Source: Terriglobia bacterium
GTDB taxonomy: Bacteria > Acidobacteriota > Terriglobia > Terriglobales > Acidobacteriaceae
DNA: 64,000 nt
Assembly: GCA_020073215.1 (NCBI GenBank)
Contig: JAIQFO010000027.1
Location: 1 to 64,000, forward strand
Reading direction: 5' to 3'
Shown here: piece after piece, positions 9,353-17,867 of the stretch
How positions within the stretch are numbered: position 1 is the first letter of the stretch
Layout: every line of letters starts with the position of its first letter
Translations under genes and position numbers: made by a program
The notes under the pieces: generated by a model
What the model was told of the DNA's origin: nothing
Seen by the model: only the letters and a program-made list of their open reading frames with translations
Databases searched by the model: none

Positions 9353-9433
9353 TGTCATCCTGAGCGGAGCAGGGACTTCACGAAGTGAAGTCTCTGCGGA
9401 GTCGAAGGACCCCTACATCTTCTAGGGTCCTTC
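9353..9433. repeat. Dispersed palindromic repeat (TGTCATCCTGAGCG family)
   Basis: The element begins TGTCATCCTGAGCGGAGCAG, contains the perfect hairpin ACTTCACGAAGTGAAGT, and ends GTCGAAGGACCC. GAAGGACCC (9404-9412) can also pair with GGGTCCTTC (9425-9433). A near-identical copy lies at 37005-37068, and related copies at 32751-32818 and 53445-53527. It may act as a terminator after pilR. Confidence 0.85.
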
Positions 9434-9470
9434 CGCCGCTTCTTTTCACCCATCCCTGTGATCCCCGTCC

Positions 9471-9498
9471 TTGACGGCCGCTCCCTTCCCGCTATACT
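9471..9498 (+). promoter_or_regulatory. Sigma-70-type promoter for the DUF3857 gene pair
   Basis: TTGACG at 9471-9476 and TATACT at 9493-9498 are separated by 16 bp. They would give a leader of about 165 nt before the start at 9670. The leader contains a GC-rich inverted repeat around 9515-9550 (CCGGATTCCGG, GGAAGCCGG). I do not recognise a riboswitch. Confidence 0.6.
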
Positions 9499-9669
9499 CA
9501 ACCGTTAATTCATTGCCGGATTCCGGCTCGAGGGGGCCCGGAAGCCGGAGGAGGCGGATTTGCTGTCGCCGCGCAGAGCGTTACGTGCCCCCTGGGAGTT
9601 CGTGGTTCCCGCCTGCAGCGAATCCAGTTTCTCGATACCTCTGTTCAACCTGCATTTACCTGGGGAGAT

Positions 9670-11652
9670 ATGACGATGACTGTATTCCGGCTAGGCAAGT
9701 GGTTGGCGGTCGGTCTTGCGATCTGCACGTGGACGGCGCAGGAGGCTAAGGCGGGCATCGGCTTCCAGCCGGTTTCGCCCGACGAGCTTCAGCTAAAGAG
9801 CGAGCCACAGGCGCCCGGCGCGCCCGCAATCGTTTTGTTCCGGCAGGTGGACCGTGACGACAACGGCCGTACCTCTCACGAAGACAATTACTTTCGCATC
9901 AAGATCCTGACCGAAGAGGGGCGGAAGTATGGCAACGTCGAGGTGCCGTTTTTGAAGGGAATACAGAATGTAATCGGTGTACGCGCCCGCACCATCCGCC
10001 CGGACGGATCGATCGTCGAATTCGCCGGTCAAGCCTTCGATAAGGAACTGGTCAAGGGCAGGGGACTGAAGTATCTGGCCAAAACCTTCACCCTCCCGGA
10101 TGTGCAGGTAGGCAGCATCATCGAGTACTACTACACCACGGATTTGGGCGAGTATATGCTTTTCGACTCGCACTGGATCCTGAGCGATGAGCTGTTTACG
10201 AAAAAAGCGCGTTTCTCTCTGAAGCCCTACACGGGCACTTACCGGACCTTTACGTTGCGCTGGAGTTGGCATGGCCTGCCTCCTGGCGCCGAGCCCAAAC
10301 AGGGGCCCGACCGTATCGTCCGTATGGAAGCCGGCAACATACCGGCATTCCTGTTGGAGGACTACATGCCTCCGCCCAACGAATTGAAGTCGCGCGTGGA
10401 TTTTATCTACGAGGAAGGCTTTGCCGAGAAGGACGAGGACAGTTACTGGAGAAAAATCGGTAAGAGGCGCAATGGAGAACTGGAAAGCTTTATCGGGAAG
10501 CGCAAGGCCATGGAACAGGCGGTGGCGCAAATCGTCTCCCCGAGCGGCTCGCAAGACGTGAAACTGCGAAAGATCTATGACCGGGTGCAGCAGATAAGGA
10601 ACACCTCCTACGAACTACAGAAAACCGCCCAGGAGGAAAAGCGGGCAAAGGAAAAGCCGCTGGACAACGTGGAGGAGGTCTGGAAGAAGGGGTATGGAAA
10701 CAGTTTCCAGTTGACTTGGCTGTATCTGGCTTTGGTGCGGGCCGCCGGTTTTGAAGCCTACGGATGCTGGGTTTCTGATCGTAGAGAATATTTTTTCAGC
10801 AAAGTTACGATGCAAAGCGCCAAACTAGACACCAACGTCGTGCTCGTCAAACTGAATGGAAAAGATCTCTATCTTGATCCGGGAGTGCCCTTCACGCCCT
10901 TTGGCCTGCTCCCTTGGTCGGAGACTGCGGTGGCGGGTTTGCGGTTGGATAACGATGGCGAAACCTGGATTAAGACCACGCTCCCCGAAGCCTCGGAATC
11001 GAAGATTGAGCGTGTGGGAAACCTAAAGCTTTCCGACTCGGGCGATTTGGAAGGAAAACTGACCGTCACCTACACCGGGTTGGAAGCCATGTACCACCGC
11101 ATGAATGAGCGTCGCGCTGATGAAGTAGCCCGCAAGAAGTTTCTCGAGGAGCGAGTCACGGCGCAGATCGGGGTGCCGGCCGAGGCGGAACTCACCAATA
11201 AACCGGACTGGACCAGTTCGGAAACCCCGCTGGTGGCGGAATATATTCTCAAAATTCCGGGTTGGGCTTCAAATGCCGGCAAGCGCGTCCTGCTTCCCGC
11301 CGCCATCTTTACCGCGGGCGAGAAAGGTGTGTTTGAGCATGCCAACCGGGTACAACCCATTTATTTTGACTATCCCTACCAGAAAGCGGACGACATTACC
11401 GTCGAACTCCCCGCGGGATGGCAGGTCAGCAGTGTGCCCCCAGCGCAGGATCTAAACGGAAAAGTGGTGGTTTATAACGCCAAGGTCGAACAAAGCCACG
11501 GTTCCTTGCGGCTGACGAGAAAGTTGACGATCGACGTGCTGCTCGTGGACCAGAAGTACTACCCCGCGTTGCGCAACTTCTTTCAGGCCGTCAGGACCAG
11601 TGACGGTGTGCAGATCGTAGTCCAGCCAGGGGAAATCCATGCCAGTAACTAA
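9670..11652 (+). CDS. Exported DUF3857/transglutaminase-like protein without the catalytic triad
   Basis: The 660-residue product has a signal peptide (LAVGLAICTWTAQEAKA), then a DUF3857 beta domain (RIKILTEEGRKYGNVEVPF to GSIIEYYYTTDL), then a transglutaminase-like core and a C-terminal DUF2569/DUF3858-like region. In active homologues the core reads YGDCKDKA; here the aligned stretch is YGNSFQLT (Ser at the Cys position, about residue 345). The later NHV histidine motif is TNVV. The fold is therefore probably kept without protease or transglutaminase activity. It overlaps the next gene, an intact paralogue, by 14 bp. It likely acts in the periplasm or at the cell surface; the substrate is unknown. 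Confidence 0.8.
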   Translation: MTMTVFRLGKWLAVGLAICTWTAQEAKAGIGFQPVSPDELQLKSEPQAPGAPAIVLFRQVDRDDNGRTSHEDNYFRIKILTEEGRKYGNVEVPFLKGIQNVIGVRARTIRPDGSIVEFAGQAFDKELVKGRGLKYLAKTFTLPDVQVGSIIEYYYTTDLGEYMLFDSHWILSDELFTKKARFSLKPYTGTYRTFTLRWSWHGLPPGAEPKQGPDRIVRMEAGNIPAFLLEDYMPPPNELKSRVDFIYEEGFAEKDEDSYWRKIGKRRNGELESFIGKRKAMEQAVAQIVSPSGSQDVKLRKIYDRVQQIRNTSYELQKTAQEEKRAKEKPLDNVEEVWKKGYGNSFQLTWLYLALVRAAGFEAYGCWVSDRREYFFSKVTMQSAKLDTNVVLVKLNGKDLYLDPGVPFTPFGLLPWSETAVAGLRLDNDGETWIKTTLPEASESKIERVGNLKLSDSGDLEGKLTVTYTGLEAMYHRMNERRADEVARKKFLEERVTAQIGVPAEAELTNKPDWTSSETPLVAEYILKIPGWASNAGKRVLLPAAIFTAGEKGVFEHANRVQPIYFDYPYQKADDITVELPAGWQVSSVPPAQDLNGKVVVYNAKVEQSHGSLRLTRKLTIDVLLVDQKYYPALRNFFQAVRTSDGVQIVVQPGEIHASN

Positions 11653-13774
11653 TTGCTGGAAGAACCAGGATTTTGACTCTGCCTTGAAACGGCGCGGCTT
11701 CAGCCGTGCCGCAAGCAGCCCAATATCAATCACGGCTTTGGCCCCTGAGGGCCAATCCCGCCCGCAGCGCCCCGCAGCGACCGTCCCTGCCCGCCCAGCC
11801 TTCCTGTCCTTTCTTTGCCTTGCCGTATGCGTGATGAGCATGGTGCCGCGCGCGGAGGCGGGCGATGCCCCCCAGTGGATGCACGTCCTGGTTGGCGTCA
11901 GTTTGCCTTCCTATGACGAAAAGACGGACGCCGTCTTGCTCTATTCCGAGACGAACTTGACCGTGCTCTCGGTGGACAAGATCAAAACCCACGTGCGCGA
12001 AGCTTACAAGATTCTGCGCCCCGAAGGGCGGGAGCACGGCACGATCCATGTCCACTTCAACCGCGGTCGAAAGATCACCAGTCTGCATGGCTGGTGCATC
12101 CCCGCGCAGGGTAAGGACTATGAGGTGAAAGACAAGGACGCACTCGATATGTCCGCGCCTATTGAGGGCGGCGAGTTGGTCTCCGATGTGAGGTACAGAG
12201 TGCTGCGCATTCCTGCCCCCGATCCGGGCAACATTATTGGCTACGAATTTGAAGTGGAAGAGCAGCCCTTTTGGCTCCAGGATATTTGGCGCTTCCAGGA
12301 AACCGACCCGGTACGCGAGAGTCATTTTGCTCTGCAACTTCCTTCGGGCTGGGAGTACAAAGCTTCGTGGCTTTCCTATCCTGAGGTAAAGCCCGCCGAA
12401 AGCGGCAATTGGTCGCAATGGGTGGTCAGCAACGTGAAGGGGATCCGTGTTGAACCCGACATGCCGCCGCTGAGCGGCATCGCCGGCCAGATGATCGTGT
12501 CGTTCTTTCCACCAGGTGGCACGTCGCGGAAGAACGAATTCTTAAACTGGCAAGGCATGGGTGCCTGGTACGGAGGTCTTTACCGCGGACAGATGGAAGC
12601 GTCTGAGCCGATCAAGCAGCAAGTGAACAGTTTGGTGGCTGGCAAGACCAAGCCACTAGCAAAGATGCAAGCCATCGCCGCCTTTGCCCAGCACGACATT
12701 CGTTATGTTGCCATCGAGCTCGGTATCGGTAGCTGGCAACCGCACACCGCTTCCGATGTTTTCTCGCGCCGCTACGGCGACTGTAAAGACAAAGCAACGC
12801 TCATGGGTGCCATGCTGCGCGAGATTGGCGTGGACTCCTACCATGTGGTCATCAACACCCAGCGCGGTTCAGTGACTCGCGATACTCCCGCTCACCACGC
12901 CTTTAACCACGTGATTCTTGCCATCAAGTTGCCGGAGGAAGTGAAGGATCCGTCCTTGATTGCCGTGATGCACCACCCCAAGCTGGGAAGGATATTGTTC
13001 TTCGATCCGACGAATGACTTGACACCGTTTGGCGAGATTGGAGGATACCTGCAGGCGAATTACGGCTTGCTGGTCACGCTCGACGGCGGTGAGTTGATTG
13101 AGTTGCCGCAGCAACCCTCCGCCATGAACAGTATCCAGCGTGTGGGCAAGCTGACGCTCGATTCGAACGGAATGTTGAAGGGCGATGTCGAGGAAATACG
13201 CCTGGGAGATCGAGCTTCGTCAGAACGGTCGCGCCTGCACTCGGTGACCAACAACGCCGATCGCATCAAGCCCATTGAAAGCCTTCTGGCAGGATCCCTT
13301 TCCAGCTTCCAGATCGTGCGGGCCAGCGTGGTCAACTTCGAACGTACCGATCAGCCTTTCGGTTTCAACTACACCTTCCAATCCTATGACTATGCCAAGA
13401 ATGCGGGCAATCTGCTGCTGGTGCGCCCGCGAGTGCTGGGCAGCAAGTCGTGGGCCGTGCTGGAGACCAAGGAGCCGAGAAAGTTTCCGCTCGAATTCGA
13501 AGGGCCGGTGCGCGATACCGACAGTTTCGAGATCATCTTGCCTTCAGGCTACGAGGTGGACGAGTTACCGCCACCGATGGATGTGGACTACAGCTTTGCC
13601 AGCTATCACAGCAAGACCGAAGCCAGCGCTCAAACCTTGCGCTACACCCGCACCATGGAAATCAAGGAACTGAGCGTCCCTGTCAGCAAAATGGACGAAC
13701 TCAAGAAGTTCTATCGCATGATCGCCACCGACGAACGGAACACGGCGGTTCTGAAACCCACGGCCGGCAGGTAG
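11639..13774 (+). CDS. Exported DUF3857/transglutaminase-like protein, catalytic triad intact
   Basis: This is a paralogue of the preceding gene with an intact triad: Cys382 in RRYGDCKDKA, His424 in AFNHVIL and Asp in FFDPTND. DUF3857 covers roughly residues 90-300. The start at 11639 overlaps the upstream stop and has AGGGGA about 7 bp upstream, which suggests coupled translation. The first 50 residues are translated from a dispersed palindrome (11691-11753), and the hydrophobic export segment (AFLSFLCLAVCVMSMVPRAEA) comes only at residues about 54-75. A later start (M65 or M67) would remove most of that segment. So the N-terminus is either extended by the repeat or uses an unrecognised start. 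Confidence 0.75.
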   Translation: MPVTNCWKNQDFDSALKRRGFSRAASSPISITALAPEGQSRPQRPAATVPARPAFLSFLCLAVCVMSMVPRAEAGDAPQWMHVLVGVSLPSYDEKTDAVLLYSETNLTVLSVDKIKTHVREAYKILRPEGREHGTIHVHFNRGRKITSLHGWCIPAQGKDYEVKDKDALDMSAPIEGGELVSDVRYRVLRIPAPDPGNIIGYEFEVEEQPFWLQDIWRFQETDPVRESHFALQLPSGWEYKASWLSYPEVKPAESGNWSQWVVSNVKGIRVEPDMPPLSGIAGQMIVSFFPPGGTSRKNEFLNWQGMGAWYGGLYRGQMEASEPIKQQVNSLVAGKTKPLAKMQAIAAFAQHDIRYVAIELGIGSWQPHTASDVFSRRYGDCKDKATLMGAMLREIGVDSYHVVINTQRGSVTRDTPAHHAFNHVILAIKLPEEVKDPSLIAVMHHPKLGRILFFDPTNDLTPFGEIGGYLQANYGLLVTLDGGELIELPQQPSAMNSIQRVGKLTLDSNGMLKGDVEEIRLGDRASSERSRLHSVTNNADRIKPIESLLAGSLSSFQIVRASVVNFERTDQPFGFNYTFQSYDYAKNAGNLLLVRPRVLGSKSWAVLETKEPRKFPLEFEGPVRDTDSFEIILPSGYEVDELPPPMDVDYSFASYHSKTEASAQTLRYTRTMEIKELSVPVSKMDELKKFYRMIATDERNTAVLKPTAGR
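11691..11753. repeat. Dispersed repeat (GCACGGCTGAAGCCGTGCC / GGGGCTAAAGCCC family) in a CDS 5' end
   Basis: GGCGCGGCTTCAGCCGTGCC (11691-11710) and GGCTTTGGCCCCTGAGGGCC (11734-11753) are the inverse of the pair seen at 42960-43020 and 47215-47275. Here the element is translated as the N-terminal region of the 11639 gene. Confidence 0.8.
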
Positions 13775-13792
13775 CGGGGCACGCCTTCAGAC

Positions 13793-13976
13793 GACAAGTA
13801 TCCGATGGCCGGGTGCTCCATCCTTGCGCGTTTTGTGCGCAAGGGTGGGATTTCAAAGCCGCGTCCCGTGGAAGTTTTCTGCCGACAAGGATCCGATGGC
13901 CGGGTGCCCCATCTTTGCGCGTTCTGTGCGCAAGGGTGAAATTTCAAAACCGCGTCCCTCGGAATCCTTCCCTGAC
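13793..13976. repeat. Two 91-bp direct repeats with hairpins between convergent genes
   Basis: Copies start with GACAAG at 13793 and 13884, and a third start (GACAAGATCC) appears at about 13976. Each copy contains CGATGGCCGGGTG and a hairpin CTTGCGCGTTTTGTGCGCAAG (13823-13843; variant about 13914-13934). The pair lies between the ends of a plus-strand gene (13774) and a minus-strand gene (14002) and could serve as a two-way terminator. Confidence 0.8.
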
Positions 13977-14001
13977 GACAAGATCCCAGCCATCGCGCCC
14001 C

Positions 14002-15513
14002 TTACGGACGAGACCTCTGCAAACCGCGATCCAGGGCCTTCCGCTCATCCTCCAGTGCGATCGTGAGCTCCCGAACTCCGCGACGGATCTCCTTCGCGTC
14101 GAACGACGCAAATCCCAGCTGCAGACCCTGTGGCGCCGCCCTGCCTCGGCTGTAGCGGTCCATCGGGGTTACATCGACATTCCGCTTCGCTGCGGCAGCG
14201 GCGGCCAATTCGGCGTCGAGTCCGCCACATAGCCATCCGGCAGTCTGCAACCCCGCCTCGACATCGGAGATTTCCAGTAAACCGGCGAGCCTCAAGCGGG
14301 CCTCTTCCAAAAGGACCGAAAGACGCTCAGCATAGACCTCGCGCATGCGCCGCAAGTGGCGCCCGAAGTGACCCTCGGTGATGAAGTCATTGAGCACCAA
14401 CTGCTCCAACAGCGGCGCGTGCCGGCACGTCAGTGACCGGATCGCTTCGACGCGATGCAACCAGCCGGCCGGAATCACCACATATCCCAGGCGGAGCGCG
14501 GGAAACAATACCTTGCTGAAACTGCCCGCATAGAGAACTGATCCGCTGCGATCGAGCCCTTGCAGAGCCGGAATCGGACGCCCCGAGTAGCGGTACTCGC
14601 TGTCATAGTCGTCTTCAAAAATCACTGCACCGGACTTCCGCGCCCACTCCAGCAACTGCAGGCGCCGAGCCAGGCTCATCGTAGTTCCCAAGGGAAACTG
14701 ATGCCCGGGTGTGACGTAAATCAGCCGAAGTCCCTTCGAGGGAAACTGGCGAATCACGATTCCCTCGTCATCCACCCCGGCAGCAGTGATCCTCGCCCCG
14801 TATGCCTGAAACGCCAGGACCGCGCCAGGGTATCCGGGGTTCTCCACGCACACCCGATCTCCGGGATTCAACAAGAGCCGGGCCGTCAGGTCGAGCGCTT
14901 CCTGCACTCCCGAGACGATCGCCACTTGCTCCGGCTCACACCTCACGCCCCGCGACCGGCTCAGGTATTCGGCCACCGCGTGCCGAAGCGGAATGTACCC
15001 CAGGGGATCGCACCCCATCAGATGACGTCTGGAAATCCGGCGCAAGCAACGCATCGTGATCTTTGTCCACAGTGTGGTGGGAAACAGATCTAACGCCGGC
15101 AGGTTGGCGCGGAAAGCGCGAGTCGGCCGCTTCTCATATCCCGCAAATAGCGTTGCCCGTCGACCGTAATCTGAGATCACCAGCTGCCGCTTCCCGCGCA
15201 CTGCGGGCTCCGCCGCATGAGGTGGCGTGACGTAAAGCAATTTTTCCGGCACAACCCTGCTGACATACGTACCCGACCCCACGCTGCCGTCTATATAGCC
15301 CTCGGACTTGAGCTGCTCGAAGGCGTTCACGATGGTTCCTCGCGCCAGTTCATACTGGCTCGCCAAATCGCGAGTCGATGGGAGCCGCGCCCCCGGACGC
15401 AAGCGACCGTGCAAAATCTCGGCGCGTAAGGAAGCGTACAGCCAGCGGTAGGCAGGCGTGTTGGGGTTTCTGGGAGGAAGAGCCAGTTCGAATGCGGTCG
15501 CCAGTTTCCCCAT
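14002..15513 (-). CDS. MocR/PdxR-family regulator (GntR HTH fused to aminotransferase fold)
   Basis: Residues about 20-90 form a GntR winged helix (RPGARLPSTRDLASQYELARGTIVNAFEQL), and residues 130-480 a type I aminotransferase fold with the PLP-lysine motif GSFSKVLFPALRLGY. MocR regulators sense PLP or PLP-amino acid adducts and often control the divergent gene. Here the divergent transcript is a cupin-DoxX-SnoaL-like group with an 84-bp shared control region that contains a palindrome. The length (503 residues) is normal for the family. Confidence 0.92.
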   Translation of the reverse strand: MGKLATAFELALPPRNPNTPAYRWLYASLRAEILHGRLRPGARLPSTRDLASQYELARGTIVNAFEQLKSEGYIDGSVGSGTYVSRVVPEKLLYVTPPHAAEPAVRGKRQLVISDYGRRATLFAGYEKRPTRAFRANLPALDLFPTTLWTKITMRCLRRISRRHLMGCDPLGYIPLRHAVAEYLSRSRGVRCEPEQVAIVSGVQEALDLTARLLLNPGDRVCVENPGYPGAVLAFQAYGARITAAGVDDEGIVIRQFPSKGLRLIYVTPGHQFPLGTTMSLARRLQLLEWARKSGAVIFEDDYDSEYRYSGRPIPALQGLDRSGSVLYAGSFSKVLFPALRLGYVVIPAGWLHRVEAIRSLTCRHAPLLEQLVLNDFITEGHFGRHLRRMREVYAERLSVLLEEARLRLAGLLEISDVEAGLQTAGWLCGGLDAELAAAAAAKRNVDVTPMDRYSRGRAAPQGLQLGFASFDAKEIRRGVRELTIALEDERKALDRGLQRSRP

Positions 15514-15533
15514 CGTAGTGGTACATACAAATT

Positions 15534-15561
15534 ATCACAAAATGGATCTTGTGATTGATCC
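15534..15561. promoter_or_regulatory. Palindromic operator candidate between mocR-like gene and cupin
   Basis: ATCACAA (15534-15540) and TTGTGAT (15549-15555) form an inverted repeat with an 8-bp spacer; GGATC (15544-15548) and GATCC (15557-15561) form an overlapping one. The position between divergent starts suits a MocR-type operator; this is inference. Confidence 0.5.
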
Positions 15562-15597
15562 ACTATGGTTTTACCGTGAATCTCGCGGAGGTGAGTG

Positions 15598-16074
15598 ATG
15601 AGCTTTCACAGAAAGTGGATCGGCGTCGCTGCGGCGATTCTTTGCACTGGCTTGGTGGCAGCGCATTTCGCATGGAGCCAGGGGGCAGCGCCCAATGCTC
15701 GCAGCGGATCGCAAGATCGAGCGCGAATTGTGTTCTCCCAACCGCTGCCCAAACTGGACGGCGGCCATCTGAAAGTCACTTTGGTGGAAGTCCGCTACGG
15801 CCCAGGCGAGGCATCGTTACCGCATTCTCATCCTTGTGCCGTCATTGGCTATGTCGTCGAAGGAGCGATCCGAACCCAAGTGAAAGGCGAACCGGAGATG
15901 ACTTACAAGGCCGGCGAGAGTTTCTATGAGGCGCCCAACGGTGTTCATCTCGTCTCGGCCAACGCCAGCGCCACGGAACCGGCGAAACTCGTCGCTTACC
16001 TGATTTGCGATCACGACACGCCACTCAGCGTTGATGTGTCGGAAAGTATCCGCCCGAAAGGAGTGGCAAGATGA
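15598..16074 (+). CDS. Exported small cupin protein
   Basis: The product of about 158 residues has a signal peptide (WIGVAAAILCTGLVAAHFAWS) and a single cupin barrel with the metal motif PHSHPCAVIGYVVEG and the second motif AGESFYEAPNGVHLVSAN. The activity cannot be predicted from this fold alone. The start is either the ATG at 15598 or a GTG three bases earlier; GCGGAGG lies just upstream. The stop overlaps the DoxX gene by 4 bp. Confidence 0.8.
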   Translation: MSFHRKWIGVAAAILCTGLVAAHFAWSQGAAPNARSGSQDRARIVFSQPLPKLDGGHLKVTLVEVRYGPGEASLPHSHPCAVIGYVVEGAIRTQVKGEPEMTYKAGESFYEAPNGVHLVSANASATEPAKLVAYLICDHDTPLSVDVSESIRPKGVAR

Positions 16075-16556
16075 ACCACCGCGCACAGACTGCCCCGGAA
16101 ACGACGCTGGGAGGCCTCAGCGATAAAGTGCGCCCGATCAATTGGGAACGGGTGGGTGTCCTCTACGCGCGCGTTGCGCTTGGTGCCGCGTTTCTTTCAG
16201 CGGTGGCTTCGCGCTTCGGATTGTGGGACAGAACGCTCGACCTGAAGCACTTTGCCAATTTCATTCAATACACCGCCGAAGTGAACTCGTTCATGCCGGC
16301 GGCCATCATTCCGCTCCTGGCGTGGGCGGCTACGGTGGCCGAAACATCGTGCGGAATCCTGCTCATATTGGGACTGTGGCCACGGTGGGTTTCGCTCGCA
16401 AGCGCCATTCTGCTTGCCCTGTTTGGAACCGCAATGGCCATTTCCTTCGGGGTTAAATCGCCAATGGATTATTCGGTTTTCTCCGCTTCAGGCGCGGCTG
16501 CCTTGCTGTCGCTGCACGCCTGCAGGCAGAGCGGCCAGCAAGCTTTCAACAACTGA
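16071..16556 (+). CDS. DoxX-family membrane protein
   Basis: The 161-residue protein has four hydrophobic segments and the DoxX pattern (VLYARVALGAAFLSAVASRFGLW; MPAAIIPLLAWAATVAETSCGILLILGLWPRW). DoxX proteins are small inner-membrane proteins linked to redox or thiol stress in some bacteria, with poorly known chemistry. It is coupled to the cupin gene by an ATGA overlap, so both are probably controlled by the divergent MocR-type regulator. Confidence 0.8.
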   Translation: MNHRAQTAPETTLGGLSDKVRPINWERVGVLYARVALGAAFLSAVASRFGLWDRTLDLKHFANFIQYTAEVNSFMPAAIIPLLAWAATVAETSCGILLILGLWPRWVSLASAILLALFGTAMAISFGVKSPMDYSVFSASGAAALLSLHACRQSGQQAFNN

Positions 16557-16573
16557 GTGGGAGCACAATCATC

Positions 16574-17044
16574 ATGAAACCGAAGTGGAACCAGTGGAAC
16601 AGAGTCCTGGTCATTGCGACCTTGGTTTTGACAACTCTGAGCCCTGCGAGGCTATGGGCCCAGAAACCAAATGACGACCAACTATTGCGTGCCCGCGAAA
16701 CCGTGTGGCGCTCATGGTTTGCAGGCGACACGAAGACTCTTGAGGAATTGGTGCCGCCTGGCGCCATTGTCATGAGTGGTGGCGAGGAAAAATGGAAGAA
16801 CCAGGCCGATGTGCTTCGAACGGCGGCCGAATTTCATGCCCAGGGAGGAAAACTTCTTCGCCTTGAATTCCCCCGCACCGAAGTTCAGCACTTTGGCGAT
16901 GTGGCCATCATTTGGAGCAGCTATGTCGTGGACACGGAGGTTGACGGCAAACGATCGTCGGACTCGGGCCGAGTGACGGAGATCTTTGTTTGGCAGCACG
17001 GGCGGTGGACCAACCCGGGTTGGCACACCGACGCAACGAAATGA
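16574..17044 (+). CDS. Exported SnoaL/NTF2-like (DUF4440) protein
   Basis: The 156-residue product has a signal peptide (VLVIATLVLTTLSPARLWAQ) followed by an alpha+beta cone fold typical of DUF4440/SnoaL proteins (RETVWRSWFAGDTKTLEELVPPGAIVMSGG; GRVTEIFVWQHGRWTNPGWH). These proteins bind small molecules or act as small isomerases; no function can be assigned. It sits 17 bp after the DoxX gene and almost abuts the next NTF2-like gene. Confidence 0.75.
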   Translation: MKPKWNQWNRVLVIATLVLTTLSPARLWAQKPNDDQLLRARETVWRSWFAGDTKTLEELVPPGAIVMSGGEEKWKNQADVLRTAAEFHAQGGKLLRLEFPRTEVQHFGDVAIIWSSYVVDTEVDGKRSSDSGRVTEIFVWQHGRWTNPGWHTDATK

Positions 17045-17079
17045 CAACCAACGAGCATTCAGTTAAGGGGCAAACGACT

Positions 17080-17469
17080 ATGACAACAGCGACGGAAAGA
17101 AATGTGGCTTCTGCGGAGGCCTACTATCAAGCCATGCACAACAAAGATCTCGCCGGCGTGGCGCGGCACTTGCACCCCGACGTTCGGTTCCTCGGACCGC
17201 TGGCGGACCTGACCGGAAAGGAAGCGGTTCTTGAAGCCGCCAAGCGATTTGTAAACCTCACCAGGAGCCTAAAGGTACGCGCGAAGTTCGGTTCCGAGAA
17301 CACGGCAATGTTGGCCTACGATGTCGATTTTGGCGAGCCGATCGGCATGTGCCGTGCCGCCGTGCTGATGACCTTCCATGACGGCCTGATCACGCGCCTT
17401 GAGCTTTTCTATGACGCCCGCCCCTTTGAGAAGAATTTGAAAGGGGATGCAATCTTTTCCTCGCGCTAA
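17080..17469 (+). CDS. SnoaL/NTF2-like protein
   Basis: The product of about 129 residues begins MTTATERNVASAEAYYQAM and has the NTF2-like pattern (HLHPDVRFLGPLADLTGKEAV; LMTFHDGLITRLELFYDARP). Unlike its upstream neighbour it has no signal peptide. I preferred the ATG at 17080 because AAGGGG lies 9 bp upstream; an ATG at 17041 overlaps the previous stop but lacks a Shine-Dalgarno. Confidence 0.75.
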   Translation: MTTATERNVASAEAYYQAMHNKDLAGVARHLHPDVRFLGPLADLTGKEAVLEAAKRFVNLTRSLKVRAKFGSENTAMLAYDVDFGEPIGMCRAAVLMTFHDGLITRLELFYDARPFEKNLKGDAIFSSR

Positions 17470-17681
17470 GCAACCACGAGCGCACGCAGGTTCACCTGAC
17501 GATGACGGGCAAGGCAGAAGTAACGATCTCAAAGATGGGAATCGACACGACTCCGATAACCACCTTCGGAATGGGGCGATTGGAGTCCGCTGCTCCACCT
17601 TGTCGAAATACAGCCGGTTGGCCGAGTGCCCCCTGGTTTCGCAAGCTCCGCATACCATGAGATTTAAGTCCCCAAAAGATT
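17470..17681. other. Intergenic region before tRNA-Pro
   Basis: No complete gene is visible. A short plus-strand frame (MTGKAEVTISKMGIDTTPIT..., from about 17502) looks gene-like but ends after about 50 codons with no start signal; it may be a gene fragment. Confidence 0.4.
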
Positions 17682-17758
17682 TGGTCGGGGCGCGCGGATT
17701 TGAACCGCGGACCCCCTGCGCCCAAGGCAGGTGCGCTACCAGGCTGCGCTACGCCCCG
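17682..17758 (-). tRNA. tRNA-Pro(TGG)
   Basis: Read on the minus strand the cloverleaf is complete. The acceptor CGGGGCG (17758-17752) pairs with CGCCCCG; the D arm is GCGCAGCCTGGTAGCGC; the anticodon stem-loop CCTGC-CTTGGGC-GCAGG has anticodon TGG; the T arm has loop TTCAAAT; CCA is encoded at 17684-17682. Confidence 0.95.
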
Positions 17759-17847
17759 ACTCTACTTCGAATTATATAATGATGACTTGCGGGTGACATT
17801 CGTAACCCTCCCCAAAGGTGGACTGCCCCTGCCTACCGCTCTCAGGC

Positions 17848-17853
17848 TATAAT
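17848..17853 (+). promoter_or_regulatory. -10 element (TATAAT) upstream of the 2H phosphoesterase
   Basis: TATAAT ends 14 bp before the ATG at 17868, so the leader would be only a few bases. No clear -35 hexamer is visible. Confidence 0.5.
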
Positions 17854-17867
17854 TTCGCTCGGAAGTC

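Noticed and set aside
13793..13976. Possible CRISPR-like direct repeats
   Set aside because: The period is 91 bp without distinct spacers, there are only two copies, and no cas genes are in the window.
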